A stretch of 45,098 nt of DNA. It comes from Lachnospiraceae bacterium. GTDB taxonomy: Bacteria; Bacillota; Clostridia; Lachnospirales; Lachnospiraceae. Both the position numbers and the translations under genes were made by a program. Numbering within the stretch: position 1 is the stretch's first letter; every line of letters starts with the position of its first letter. The stretch spans positions 78,620 through 123,717 of the forward strand of contig JAAUZK010000033.1 of NCBI GenBank assembly GCA_014804655.1. The letters run 5' to 3'. The notes below the pieces were generated by a model. The model saw only the letters and a list, made by a program, of their open reading frames with translations, was not told the origin of the DNA and ran no database searches. This document shows positions 15,104-23,242 of the stretch, one piece after another.

Positions 15104-15116
15104 CTACGAATCGTAG
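15104..15116. promoter_or_regulatory. palindrome upstream of XRE-methyltransferase gene
   Basis: CTACGA-A-TCGTAG is a perfect palindrome about 65 bases upstream of the start codon and upstream of a TATAAT hexamer (minus strand, near 15080). XRE proteins bind such dyads, so autoregulation is plausible. Confidence 0.4.
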
Positions 15117-15138
15117 AGTTTATAGAAAATACTTATTA

Positions 15139-15410
15139 TGTATTATTGTTACTGTTACAAGGATTGCGCTTTCACGTAGGATTGCACGATGGAGCAAATG
15201 GCAGACTTCCTGCGCGCCCATTTAGGTCGAGGGCGGACGCAGCAAGACGATTGAGGAGGCAAAGGCGGGATTGATGCAATATTTTGCAACCTTGGCACGT
15301 TGAAAAGTGTAAAATTTTCTACACTACCATCAGAAAGATCTGCATATACTTTAAGCAAGATATATGCAGATCTTTACATCCATGTGTGATTCTGATTTTC
15401 TGTGCATCCA
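15139..15410 (+). pseudogene. decayed copy B of the zinc-ribbon gene 3' end and terminator
   Basis: From TGTATTATTGTTACTG onward this stretch matches the zinc-ribbon gene from about codon 38 to its stop and then its downstream region. It carries MEQMADF in one frame, then an indel near CTTCCTGCGCGCCC shifts the frame, and GGGCGGACGCAGCAAGACGA continues the match. The similarity goes on past the stop through the terminator hairpin to GTGTGATTCTG. There is no start or zinc-binding half, so it is a remnant. It forms the left border of the AT-rich defence island; copy C forms the right border. Confidence 0.75.
15334..15375 (+). terminator. terminator within copy B
   Basis: AAAGATCTGCATATA (15334-15348) pairs with TATATGCAGATCTTT (15361-15375). 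Compared with the hairpin at 12101-12143 several bases differ, but each change is matched on the opposite arm, so the stem is kept. Confidence 0.65.
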
Positions 15411-15480
15411 TCCTTTAAGAGATGGTAATGTAATAAAGAGATATCTGTAACTTACTTATTGCCTCGTGTATTTAATTTTT

Positions 15481-16131
15481 TTATAATTTCTCATTATCCC
15501 TATCTAATACATCAATATTGTCACCTATCTTTATTAACTTTTTCACATCTTCAAAAAGCAATAATTTATTCATATTCTGCTCTTTAGATAAATATGTACA
15601 TTTCATATAATATTTCTCATTATATTCTTTTCGAAAAATTGCCAACACCTTGCAGGTCGGCTGTGTCAATTTTCGTATATCTTCATTGTATAGTGTTACA
15701 GGAAAGTCTATGCTTTTTCCCGTACGAAATCCTACACTTAATACTGCTTTCGTATTTCCAACAAAATAATCTGCCTTAATGAAAATTCCACTATTGATAA
15801 AGTCTCCAACCATACAGTTGTTATATAGTAAATCCGGAAGATATGGAAGCACTATAAGCTTTCTATTGGCATTTCCCTTTAAATCCAATTCAAATTCTGT
15901 TGTTTTTAATTTCTTGTTAATACACTTCTCGTAAAAACGTGGCGCGGATAAAGCACTTTTTACACCTGTCATATGAAGATAGTTAAAATCACGAAATCCT
16001 ACCTGTACAGTTCGAATATTTACATTTTCTTGATATACAATTAAAAAATGCTTATCTTTTATTTTTTTATCAAAATCTTCTGACACACTTGTCATTATTT
16101 TTAATGCTTGCTCTTTACTGTAATTTTTCAT
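15481..16131 (-). CDS. PBECR4-like nuclease, candidate toxin of a type III toxin-antitoxin system
   Basis: A 216-residue protein starting after GAGGTTTGA. It contains HFLIVYQENVNIRTVQVGF, then NYLHMTGVKSALSAPRFYEK. That recalls the PBECR4 group of Barnase-EndoU-ColicinE5/D-RelE-like nucleases, proteins predicted to cut RNA. Assignment is by eye and moderate. Directly upstream on the same strand are a consensus promoter, two 54-base tandem repeats with RNA-structure signals, and a terminator, then this gene. That is the layout of type III systems (ToxIN, CptIN, TenpIN), in which the repeat RNA binds and inhibits an endoribonuclease. It does not resemble ToxN in sequence. A new toxin family in this class is the main inference. 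Confidence 0.6.
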   Translation of the reverse strand: MKNYSKEQALKIMTSVSEDFDKKIKDKHFLIVYQENVNIRTVQVGFRDFNYLHMTGVKSALSAPRFYEKCINKKLKTTEFELDLKGNANRKLIVLPYLPDLLYNNCMVGDFINSGIFIKADYFVGNTKAVLSVGFRTGKSIDFPVTLYNEDIRKLTQPTCKVLAIFRKEYNEKYYMKCTYLSKEQNMNKLLLFEDVKKLIKIGDNIDVLDRDNEKL

Positions 16132-16151
16132 TCAAACCTCATATAGTCACA

Positions 16152-16179
16152 AAAAGGCTGTCCTCCTGGACAACCTTTT
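16152..16179 (-). terminator. terminator between repeat RNA and toxin-like gene
   Basis: On the minus strand AAAAGGTTGTCC pairs with GGACAGCCTTTT around AGGA (one mismatch), followed by further T. It ends about 20 bases before the toxin-like start codon. In type III systems such a leaky terminator sets a large excess of RNA antitoxin over toxin mRNA. Confidence 0.75.
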
Positions 16180-16349
16180 CTTTTTATAATATGCTGATTT
16201 TTCTGTTGTCTGCCAACTGTCCGCCCTACCATATGCGGCTTACTTGTGGAGTTTTTCTGTTGCTCCCCAACTGTCCGTCCTACCAAATACGGCATATATG
16301 TCAGATTTTTAAGGTGTCAGCACACCCAGACAGACGTATCTGTCTTGTT
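16180..16349 (-). ncRNA. candidate RNA antitoxin with 54-nt tandem repeats
   Basis: The predicted transcript starts near 16349, opens with a 7-bp hairpin with a CGTA-type tetraloop (16328-16345), and then has two tandem 54-base repeats (16310-16257 and 16256-16203). A third, truncated unit begins at 16202. Each unit starts with AAAAA. The full units are identical at about 40 of 54 positions by eye. A stem CCGU/ACGG in the first becomes CCGC/GCGG in the second, a compensatory change, and both contain GUUG/CAAC around a 5-base loop. These are signs of a structured, possibly processed RNA. Confidence 0.6.
16203..16310 (-). repeat. two 54-bp imperfect tandem repeats
   Basis: The minus-strand units 16310-16257 and 16256-16203 share AAAAA at the start, GGTAGG near the middle, CGGACAGTTGG, and CAACAG at the end. 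They lie wholly inside the predicted RNA, with A-rich junctions that could be cleavage sites. Confidence 0.85.
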
Positions 16350-16355
16350 ACTATT

Positions 16356-16384
16356 ATTATATGAAGCAGTTTTTTTTATGTCAA
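16356..16384 (-). promoter_or_regulatory. consensus promoter for the repeat RNA
   Basis: TTGACA (16384-16379) and TATAAT (16361-16356) are both perfect and exactly 17 bases apart on the minus strand. This is the strongest promoter seen in the window. It reads into the 54-base repeats and then the toxin-like gene. Confidence 0.85.
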
Positions 16385-16502
16385 GGAAAATTTATTAACT
16401 TACGTTAACTTCACTATCTAAAAAACAATGTTGACAAATTCTTATATTTTCACAGTCAAATACTTTTACAGCTTCACACTTAACAAATTTTCATAACATA
16501 TT

Positions 16503-17507
16503 TCACAAAACATTGTCATCCTGCTGTAATTTATACGGTAAAATCTGCTCATAATCTATGTCTATAGCTTTGACCACATACACTTTAGAATTCACAATAC
16601 GATATGCTTTATCATCGCCTACAGTATTAAAAATAACAATATTTTTTCCCTTTGGATTTAAAGAGCTACCAAAGCGTATTCCATCAAATCCCAGATCTCT
16701 AATAAACTCACATAAATATTGAGTGGGAAAATATTCTGTTTCATCACCAAAATTAGGCTGTGAAAACTCTTTTGACAATGTTCGCAAACTTATGGAATCC
16801 GAATAATGCTCATTAGAAAATTTCCCTATATCATAGCAAAAATCAAATAATCTTATTTTCCGACGAATTTTGATCTCAGCAATACTTACAGATTGTTGCG
16901 TCTTAGCTCCAACTTCTAAAATTGCTGTATCTATTCCATCCGCCGCATACAAAAATCTAATATTTTTAAAATTCGCACGTCCTGCTGGTGTTTTATCAAA
17001 TGGGGGCGCATCCGATTCTTTTTTATTATATCCCCAAAATTTTTTATTTTTTTTCCAAATTTGTTCTAATTTCTTCTGCACTTCATTATATTTCTGCTTA
17101 TCTTTTAATAAACTTAATATCAGTGCATTAACTTTAGCATAACTACTAAAATCCTGCATAGATAAATGCATTCCTGGAAATTGATTATTTAATTCTTCAA
17201 GCAAAACTTTAAGTTCATTTATCGTAAATACCGTGTCATTGTCTGCTTTTCTGGCACGATACAGTCTTGTGCCTTTTTCCAATTCATAAACTGCACAATT
17301 TGACAATCCTTGGATAACATCCAAAATTTTACTTTTGGGAAAAAAATGACTATGATATTTAATTTCTTTTTTAAAATCTTCCCACATTTCCAAGGTTGCC
17401 TTTTCTTCATCACCAATCAAAAAACATATAGCGATGATATATTGAAAACTTTCCCCCATCTGATTAACAAAGTCAAAAACATCTTTATCCGTCCACCCTA
17501 TCTCCAT
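16503..17507 (-). CDS. RES-domain protein, possible NAD-targeting toxin
   Basis: The start ATG 17507 follows AAGGAGGG by 8 bases; a TTG two codons upstream is possible. The 334-residue product has RLYRARKADND, then APPFDKTPAGRANFKNIRFL, TAILEVGAK and GFDGIRFGSSLNPKGKN. Those blocks carry the Arg, Glu and Ser that name the RES domain. Known RES toxins degrade NAD+ and are usually paired with a small XRE-like antitoxin. This protein is about twice their usual length, with a 90-residue N-terminal helical part, and no antitoxin gene is adjacent. It lies 88 bases downstream of the type III restriction gene on the same strand and may be an effector in the same defence unit. That is inference. Confidence 0.7.
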   Translation of the reverse strand: MEIGWTDKDVFDFVNQMGESFQYIIAICFLIGDEEKATLEMWEDFKKEIKYHSHFFPKSKILDVIQGLSNCAVYELEKGTRLYRARKADNDTVFTINELKVLLEELNNQFPGMHLSMQDFSSYAKVNALILSLLKDKQKYNEVQKKLEQIWKKNKKFWGYNKKESDAPPFDKTPAGRANFKNIRFLYAADGIDTAILEVGAKTQQSVSIAEIKIRRKIRLFDFCYDIGKFSNEHYSDSISLRTLSKEFSQPNFGDETEYFPTQYLCEFIRDLGFDGIRFGSSLNPKGKNIVIFNTVGDDKAYRIVNSKVYVVKAIDIDYEQILPYKLQQDDNVL

Positions 17508-17595
17508 AACCAAAGCCCTCCTTACATTGACTCACTGCTACAAACAAATCCCATTTTTCTATATAATAATAGTGCTCACCATTTAGCCATGCAAA

Positions 17596-20211
17596 TCAAT
17601 GTTTTTCATCAACGGTACAATCGTCTGACTCTAAAATATGCGTTTTCATCACGGTACTCCCGGCATACATCTTATACTCCACGCCACTGGCAACCGCCAT
17701 CTCTTTAGCAGCTATAGCCTTTGCCCTAACTACTATGTCATCTATCTTATTGTCACCTTTTACTTCTATTAACTGATAAGAGCCATCTGCCATTTTTACA
17801 AAAAAGTCTGGATAATACTGGCGCACACGTCCGGATTCCGGATCATAATAATGTACGGAAAGGTCACCCTGATTTGAGGTAAACATTCCTGTAAAATAAA
17901 TCTCCTGAACCTTAGGACTTGTAATATACTGCATAAAACACTCTTTCTCTGGTAGAGAATCGAAACAATAAGTATCTGCGTGAAAACTCTTTCCAATTTG
18001 CTCTGGCGTAAAACCAGGATATTGGTTATTGATAACTAATTCCTCTTTTGCTGAGAACTCATAATACCCTGTATCTTTCGGCTCGCGTAATAAAACCAAT
18101 TTCCTATCCTCAGTTTTTTGCTCCGACCTGACATCATACAGCGTATGGAAGATTTGAGGAATCAGAATATCATATACAACCTCATTGTATTTATTTACCG
18201 CCTCTAATATCCTATCTATCCCCTCCACTGCCTCTCGTAAGATTCTTGCGGAAAGAATACAAGATATATTCAAATAGCGTGAAATTTCTCCCGCCAGAGA
18301 AAATTCGCTATAACGCATATTTTCTTTTAAATAATCAATATTTTTTTCTTTCACAGTTGTATCACGGGCAATACTATCACGTTCATACATAATACTGGCA
18401 TATTTAGAAAAATCGACCTCATTCAAGCCAAAATCTATCGGTTCTGAATATTCTTTCTCCATTAGAGTATATTCATGCCATATACGCTTTAAGGTAATAC
18501 TCCTCGGCGGAGGCACTACCCTTACCTGATAAGACTTCTTTGCAGAAGCAGAAGGATTATTTAAATCCTTAATCTGCATATTAAAATTCTTATGTAATTC
18601 ATCATCTAAAGTATCATAATTCTCCTTAGAAAGAAATACTGTCGCTTGAAGCCTTTCATCCGTAATTGCTCTTAAACACCTCATCGTGGCCTGTAAAACA
18701 AATATCTTCGACTGCGGACTCCGGTAAAGGGCAACACCAAATAAGGAACGGCAATTCCATCCTTCCTTACCTTTTTCCACAAGAATGATAAACTGCTTAT
18801 CATTTCCCGTTGTTCCGACAACATCAAGATTATTAAAGTCTCGGATATCTTCGTTTTTTGTATACTTTGTATCTCCTACATTTATCAAAACACTGGATAG
18901 CGGAATATCCAATGAGGAAAGTATTTCCTCTAATGCGGGTTTTACTTCATTTACCGCCTCTGATACATTAGCAGCATAGATGGCAATTTTCGGTTTCAAA
19001 CCCTCAAAAGTCTTTCCGTTGTATCGTTTCCAAAACGTGGTTACAACTGCTTTTAAGAATTCTGTATTCTTGACATTCCCGAACCCAATCGGATCCGCAT
19101 CCTTTAAGAAGCCATTCCAGATAGATTCTCTTAGTCCATAGGCATATACAACTTCTGGTAGAAGCTGATTCTTAACATATGGAGTCCCCGTATAATTATA
19201 ACAGGCAACAATGGATGTATTAGCTGCCAAGAGATTTATTGTGTCACGAAGCGAAGTCTTGTTTGCCCCACTGGAACGAATCTGTTTCTCTAAATCTGCT
19301 CCAAACAGGTGATGGGCTTCATCAACATAGACTCCCAGCTGTGGCAAGCGACACAACTTCTTAAATCGCTGATTGTCCATAAGCGAACTTTCATCCCAAG
19401 CCTCATCTTCCTCTCCATCATTGCTGTAAACTGCCGATAATAAGGAGCCTTGTCCATTAAATAAAATCTGCCCCGGTGTTTCTTTTTTACGTTTTTTCTT
19501 TACAATAATTTTTTGCGTATTCGATATAATGATATTAAAGTCAGAATCATCTATCGTATGTAAAATCGTTCCAGTCTCCTCCAAAAAGTGGAACTTAATA
19601 TTTGCATCCAACACGCGGGCATACTCCGGCGGTACCACTTTAGTCTTGTCAAATGTTATAATCTCACGCAAGGACTGTAAAACCGTTTTATCTGGAGCAA
19701 AAACCAGTGCATTATGACAAAACCGCTTATCTCTTGGGTATTTATTCGCCAAGAGAAACTCATAAAAAATACAGGTAGCCATGAGAATTGTTTTACCTAA
19801 TCCCATTGTAAGCGCATAGATATAATTTGGATAATTCTCACGATATTTCTTCATCTGCTTAAATACGATGTCCATAACCTCTTCTGTAGGAGCATCAAAA
19901 AGACTTATCTGTCCATTCTTGCTCACCGAATAATAAGAGGCATCCGAGAATTTATCACTACGCTTTCGCCATGAATCAAACATATCATATACTTGCGCAT
20001 TATCCATAAATTCTTTGACAAACACATACATCTCCAAAGCCTCAAACTGTGGAGTACGCAAAAAAGCGGAAGGATTTTCTTCTCTGTCATTATAAGCAAG
20101 AAACTTTCTTGTCAAATCATTATATCGTGAACGAATCTTTCCTCGGTTTTGGGAGTAATAATGCCATAGCTGTTGATAAAATGAGAACTGCTCATTATAT
20201 TCTTTTGCCAT
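17596..20211 (-). CDS. res: type III restriction enzyme, Res subunit
   Basis: An 871-residue helicase-nuclease starting just after the mod stop, with GGAGGTG as ribosome site. It has Walker A MGLGKT (137-141), the DEAH box (297-300, VYVDEAHHLF) and later helicase blocks such as VEKGKEGWNCRSLFG. The C-terminal nuclease shows YYPDFFVKMADGSY followed by LIEVKGDNK, the D..ExK of PD-(D/E)XK endonucleases. Type III enzymes combine Mod and Res, translocate or diffuse on DNA with ATP, and cut when two unmethylated sites are met head to head. Length and domain order are typical, and the gene appears intact. Confidence 0.9.
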   Translation of the reverse strand: MAKEYNEQFSFYQQLWHYYSQNRGKIRSRYNDLTRKFLAYNDREENPSAFLRTPQFEALEMYVFVKEFMDNAQVYDMFDSWRKRSDKFSDASYYSVSKNGQISLFDAPTEEVMDIVFKQMKKYRENYPNYIYALTMGLGKTILMATCIFYEFLLANKYPRDKRFCHNALVFAPDKTVLQSLREIITFDKTKVVPPEYARVLDANIKFHFLEETGTILHTIDDSDFNIIISNTQKIIVKKKRKKETPGQILFNGQGSLLSAVYSNDGEEDEAWDESSLMDNQRFKKLCRLPQLGVYVDEAHHLFGADLEKQIRSSGANKTSLRDTINLLAANTSIVACYNYTGTPYVKNQLLPEVVYAYGLRESIWNGFLKDADPIGFGNVKNTEFLKAVVTTFWKRYNGKTFEGLKPKIAIYAANVSEAVNEVKPALEEILSSLDIPLSSVLINVGDTKYTKNEDIRDFNNLDVVGTTGNDKQFIILVEKGKEGWNCRSLFGVALYRSPQSKIFVLQATMRCLRAITDERLQATVFLSKENYDTLDDELHKNFNMQIKDLNNPSASAKKSYQVRVVPPPRSITLKRIWHEYTLMEKEYSEPIDFGLNEVDFSKYASIMYERDSIARDTTVKEKNIDYLKENMRYSEFSLAGEISRYLNISCILSARILREAVEGIDRILEAVNKYNEVVYDILIPQIFHTLYDVRSEQKTEDRKLVLLREPKDTGYYEFSAKEELVINNQYPGFTPEQIGKSFHADTYCFDSLPEKECFMQYITSPKVQEIYFTGMFTSNQGDLSVHYYDPESGRVRQYYPDFFVKMADGSYQLIEVKGDNKIDDIVVRAKAIAAKEMAVASGVEYKMYAGSTVMKTHILESDDCTVDEKH

Positions 20212-22059
20212 CTAACGCACCTCCACTTCCAAGGATTCCGAAAGCAAATCTGTAATTTTCACTTTAATATTTCCTGCATTTGATGGAATATCATAAACTC
20301 CCTTTACCATCTCCTTCTTTCCCGGCACATCTGTTACAGTTGGCTGCATAACTACTCCATCATAATTCCAGTCAATCATAATAGAGTCAACAAGTTGACG
20401 CCAGTCTTCTACATATTCCTTTTGCAGAGACAGTTTCTGCATTAGATTCATAGGATAGAAAGCACGAACCACTAATTTATTACCCTCACGAACAACTTCC
20501 GCCTCCGCTTCTCTTTTTAACTGTAAGTCTGCTTTATCGCGGAGAATATCCATAATTTCAATGTCTAACTTATAATCAAATAAATCTTTCTCTAGAGATG
20601 CTTTCAAATCAGGTTCATGTCCCATACAGACAATGGTTATTTTTTCAACGGGTTGATTCGGCATCTCCTCCTTGCGCTTCTCATAGGTTTTGTAAGGCAA
20701 ATTAGCTTTTAGTTCTTCTAAGTCAGCTTTCGTTGCGATACGGTTTACAGGCATAATCTTAACCATTCTGCCGTCCAATTCTCCATCCCACACATCGCTT
20801 TGCGGAAATGGTTGAATTTCCAAGGCTTCAATTAAAAGTTCTCGTGCTTCTACCGGATTACGAAAAAAGTCGTAATTGTTTACATTATAAACTTCAAAAC
20901 CTGTATATTTTACACTCTCGGTTGTGGTAACATCAATTTTTTCTGAACTATCTTTGGCTTCAAATTTATTATCAATTTTTTTTGCAACTTCTTTCCCATT
21001 ATTTGTAACATAATATGGAGTGTCTTGTGAAACCATTGAAAGTTGCAACTGTACAAAATCATAGGTTACTTTTTTCTTTGGTGCAAGTTCTTCTGCAACG
21101 GAAAGTAAACGCCTTGTAGTTGTTTGAATGGCTCCAAGATTAATGTCTGCGCCAATAAAGCGTCTTCCAAGCTTCATTGCAACAGCTTGGGTTGTACCAC
21201 TACCCATAAAACAATCAAATACAATGTCTCCAGGATTAGAACAAGCTTTAATAATTCTCTCTAATAGTTTTTCCGGCTTTTGTGTCGGATATCCGTTCTT
21301 TTCTTGATTCATTGGACCAGTAGGTACTTTAATATCTGTCCACCAATCAGTCATTGGCGTTCCTCGGTCTAGATCAACCATGACTCCTTTATGAATATGT
21401 TTCATTCTCTCCGCAGTTTGTTCATTATAAGGACGATATTCAATATTAAATGTCCAGTCTTTATTTTTTACATACCGAAGCAGATTATCATGCTTACGAG
21501 GATAATCTTTGGGTGGAGTTGCACCACCGTTATACGTCCAAATCATTTCGTTCCTAAAATTGTCTATACCAAATACTTCATCCATAATTAAACGAATATG
21601 ATGACATTTATGATAATCCAGATGAACGATAATAGTACCAAACTCAGACAATAGTTCGCGCATTAATATAAATCTTTCATACATAAACTGCAGATACTCA
21701 TCATTCGTCCATATATCTCCATATTGCTTTTCTTCAAATGATGAACTATCCGATTCTGCCTTTCCAATACCTCTTACTTCAATTTTCTTTTTATAATCCG
21801 CCTTACTGTCAAACGGCGGATCAATATAGATAAGGTCAACTTTCCCACGATATTCTTTCAGAAGATGACTCATAACCTGCAAATTATCTCCCCAGAATAT
21901 CTTGTTTATCCATCCATTCTGTTCTTCGCCATAGGATTCCCGCAATTGTGCAGGATAGTATTGTGTAGAGCGATACGGTCTTTTCCCCGTCCATCTAAGC
22001 TCTGGAAATCCCTTTATCGTTGGGCGAGGTTCAAATTCAAAAGTAAGCTGTTCATCCAT
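20212..22059 (-). CDS. mod: type III DNA methyltransferase, Mod subunit
   Basis: A 615-residue beta-class N6-adenine methyltransferase: the catalytic DPPF at residues 80-83 (LIYIDPPFDSK) precedes FMGSGTT (284-290), the SAM site, and YPTQKPEKLLERII lies between them. The C-terminal part after about residue 330 would make contacts with Res. The region between the two motifs gives sequence specificity, which cannot be read from the sequence. The start follows GGAGGAATAACCA. The res gene begins right after its stop, so the two are one operon. No simple-sequence repeat suggesting phase variation was seen. Confidence 0.9.
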   Translation of the reverse strand: MDEQLTFEFEPRPTIKGFPELRWTGKRPYRSTQYYPAQLRESYGEEQNGWINKIFWGDNLQVMSHLLKEYRGKVDLIYIDPPFDSKADYKKKIEVRGIGKAESDSSSFEEKQYGDIWTNDEYLQFMYERFILMRELLSEFGTIIVHLDYHKCHHIRLIMDEVFGIDNFRNEMIWTYNGGATPPKDYPRKHDNLLRYVKNKDWTFNIEYRPYNEQTAERMKHIHKGVMVDLDRGTPMTDWWTDIKVPTGPMNQEKNGYPTQKPEKLLERIIKACSNPGDIVFDCFMGSGTTQAVAMKLGRRFIGADINLGAIQTTTRRLLSVAEELAPKKKVTYDFVQLQLSMVSQDTPYYVTNNGKEVAKKIDNKFEAKDSSEKIDVTTTESVKYTGFEVYNVNNYDFFRNPVEARELLIEALEIQPFPQSDVWDGELDGRMVKIMPVNRIATKADLEELKANLPYKTYEKRKEEMPNQPVEKITIVCMGHEPDLKASLEKDLFDYKLDIEIMDILRDKADLQLKREAEAEVVREGNKLVVRAFYPMNLMQKLSLQKEYVEDWRQLVDSIMIDWNYDGVVMQPTVTDVPGKKEMVKGVYDIPSNAGNIKVKITDLLSESLEVEVR

Positions 22060-22267
22060 TTGGTTATTCCTCCGGTTTCATTTGTTCTTTCTTGACTCCC
22101 CTACAAGTTATATTTTACTTTACATCTTAAAATCGTACTATTTTAAAACGCTCTCACTTTCATTTATGTATTTTATACTACTGTACAAAATATATTATTT
22201 TTTTCAATACCTTATAAAACAGCATAAATCCTTTTCATATAAAACACCCAAAATAGGCACTTTAGCT

Positions 22268-23173
22268 CTATTCGCTTACACTTATGTACTTCAATATATT
22301 TTGTCCGAAAAGCGTAATATGAAAGCGATCAATATTATTTTGAGATATTGTTCCAAGTGATGTAACAAATTCCAACTGAACAACTCCGTTACTCTGAAAT
22401 TTAAGCAACGAACGAATCATATACGCCCAAACACATACTTCTGAACCTTCCTCATCCTCTCCAGGTTCATTCAAAAGCAAACCCATGTCATTCGCGTTTT
22501 TTAATTGAAAAAAATCTGTAAAATCTTTCCAAAAAATAGTATTCTCTCCATAAATAACATTTCTGTCATACCAACTTTGGGGTGTATATACTTTACGCAT
22601 AACATCTCCATTATTTTCTTGCTGTACAATTTTCTCATTTTCTTTTCTTACTTGCACTGTTTGGTTTTCATTATAATCGTTTTCTAATTTCCCTAGCATT
22701 TCGCTATAACATGTTCTAGAGCCTTCATTGATATATAGCTTTATTAGCTGTAACAATTGAATGTCGTTTGCATTGCATGATTGTATTATTTCGCATATTT
22801 CCTCATCCATATCTTGCTTATCTTCCATAAGATATGAAATCAGACAGTTAATTAATGGTTCCGTTGCTTCTGGCAATGCAGCTAAACATAAATGCTTAAT
22901 ATTATTACGGAAAACATACTGTGAATGCTCATCAAGCGAATTGACTTTACTTATAAGCCTTTCAATTGTCACTGACTGTTCTTCCAACTTATTTTGAAAT
23001 TCCACCAGGCGCTTCTCGACACTTCTCGAATCAAAATATGCACATAATTCATTACTGACACTTGCAATAACCGGTATTGTTAAAAAGGCCGGATTAATTA
23101 GCGATAGTGCAGATGCTATCGGGGATGCAACGTTCAAAGTTTTTTGTGTAATATTTTTTGCTTTATTCATCAT
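22268..23173 (-). CDS. unknown protein at the end of the helicase-nuclease operon
   Basis: A 301-residue protein that I do not recognise. The first 50 residues contain a hydrophobic stretch (SPIASALSLINPAFLTIPV) that could be a membrane helix. A coiled-coil-like segment follows (VEKRLVEFQNKLEEQ), then an alpha-rich middle and a C-terminal part with AYMIRSLLKFQSNGVVQLEF that looks like a winged helix. The start overlaps a 20-residue ORF by ATGA, with GGAG inside that ORF as ribosome site. It follows the UvrD-like helicase gene in one operon. A membrane-associated partner or effector of the operon is possible. Confidence 0.55.
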   Translation of the reverse strand: MMNKAKNITQKTLNVASPIASALSLINPAFLTIPVIASVSNELCAYFDSRSVEKRLVEFQNKLEEQSVTIERLISKVNSLDEHSQYVFRNNIKHLCLAALPEATEPLINCLISYLMEDKQDMDEEICEIIQSCNANDIQLLQLIKLYINEGSRTCYSEMLGKLENDYNENQTVQVRKENEKIVQQENNGDVMRKVYTPQSWYDRNVIYGENTIFWKDFTDFFQLKNANDMGLLLNEPGEDEEGSEVCVWAYMIRSLLKFQSNGVVQLEFVTSLGTISQNNIDRFHITLFGQNILKYISVSE

Positions 23174-23232
23174 TCTTTCTCCAACATCTCGTCAAACTGA
23201 GATTTAATAGCTGCGACCTTGTTTCTATCCAT
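23170..23232 (-). CDS. 20-residue ORF coupled to the unknown protein
   Basis: The frame reads MDRNKVAAIKSQFDEM then LEKE and stop. It fills the only gap between the helicase gene (ends 23243) and the 301-residue gene, and its TGA overlaps the next ATG. The coupling suggests it is translated, at least as a leader that feeds ribosomes into the next gene. It resembles the N-terminus of longer proteins and could also be a decayed remnant. Confidence 0.4.
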   Translation of the reverse strand: MDRNKVAAIKSQFDEMLEKE

Positions 23233-23242
23233 TATAACTTCA

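Noticed and set aside
16198..16310. Tandem repeats considered as a CRISPR remnant
   Set aside because: The units are directly adjacent with no spacers and differ internally with compensatory pairing, which fits an RNA antitoxin rather than a CRISPR array.
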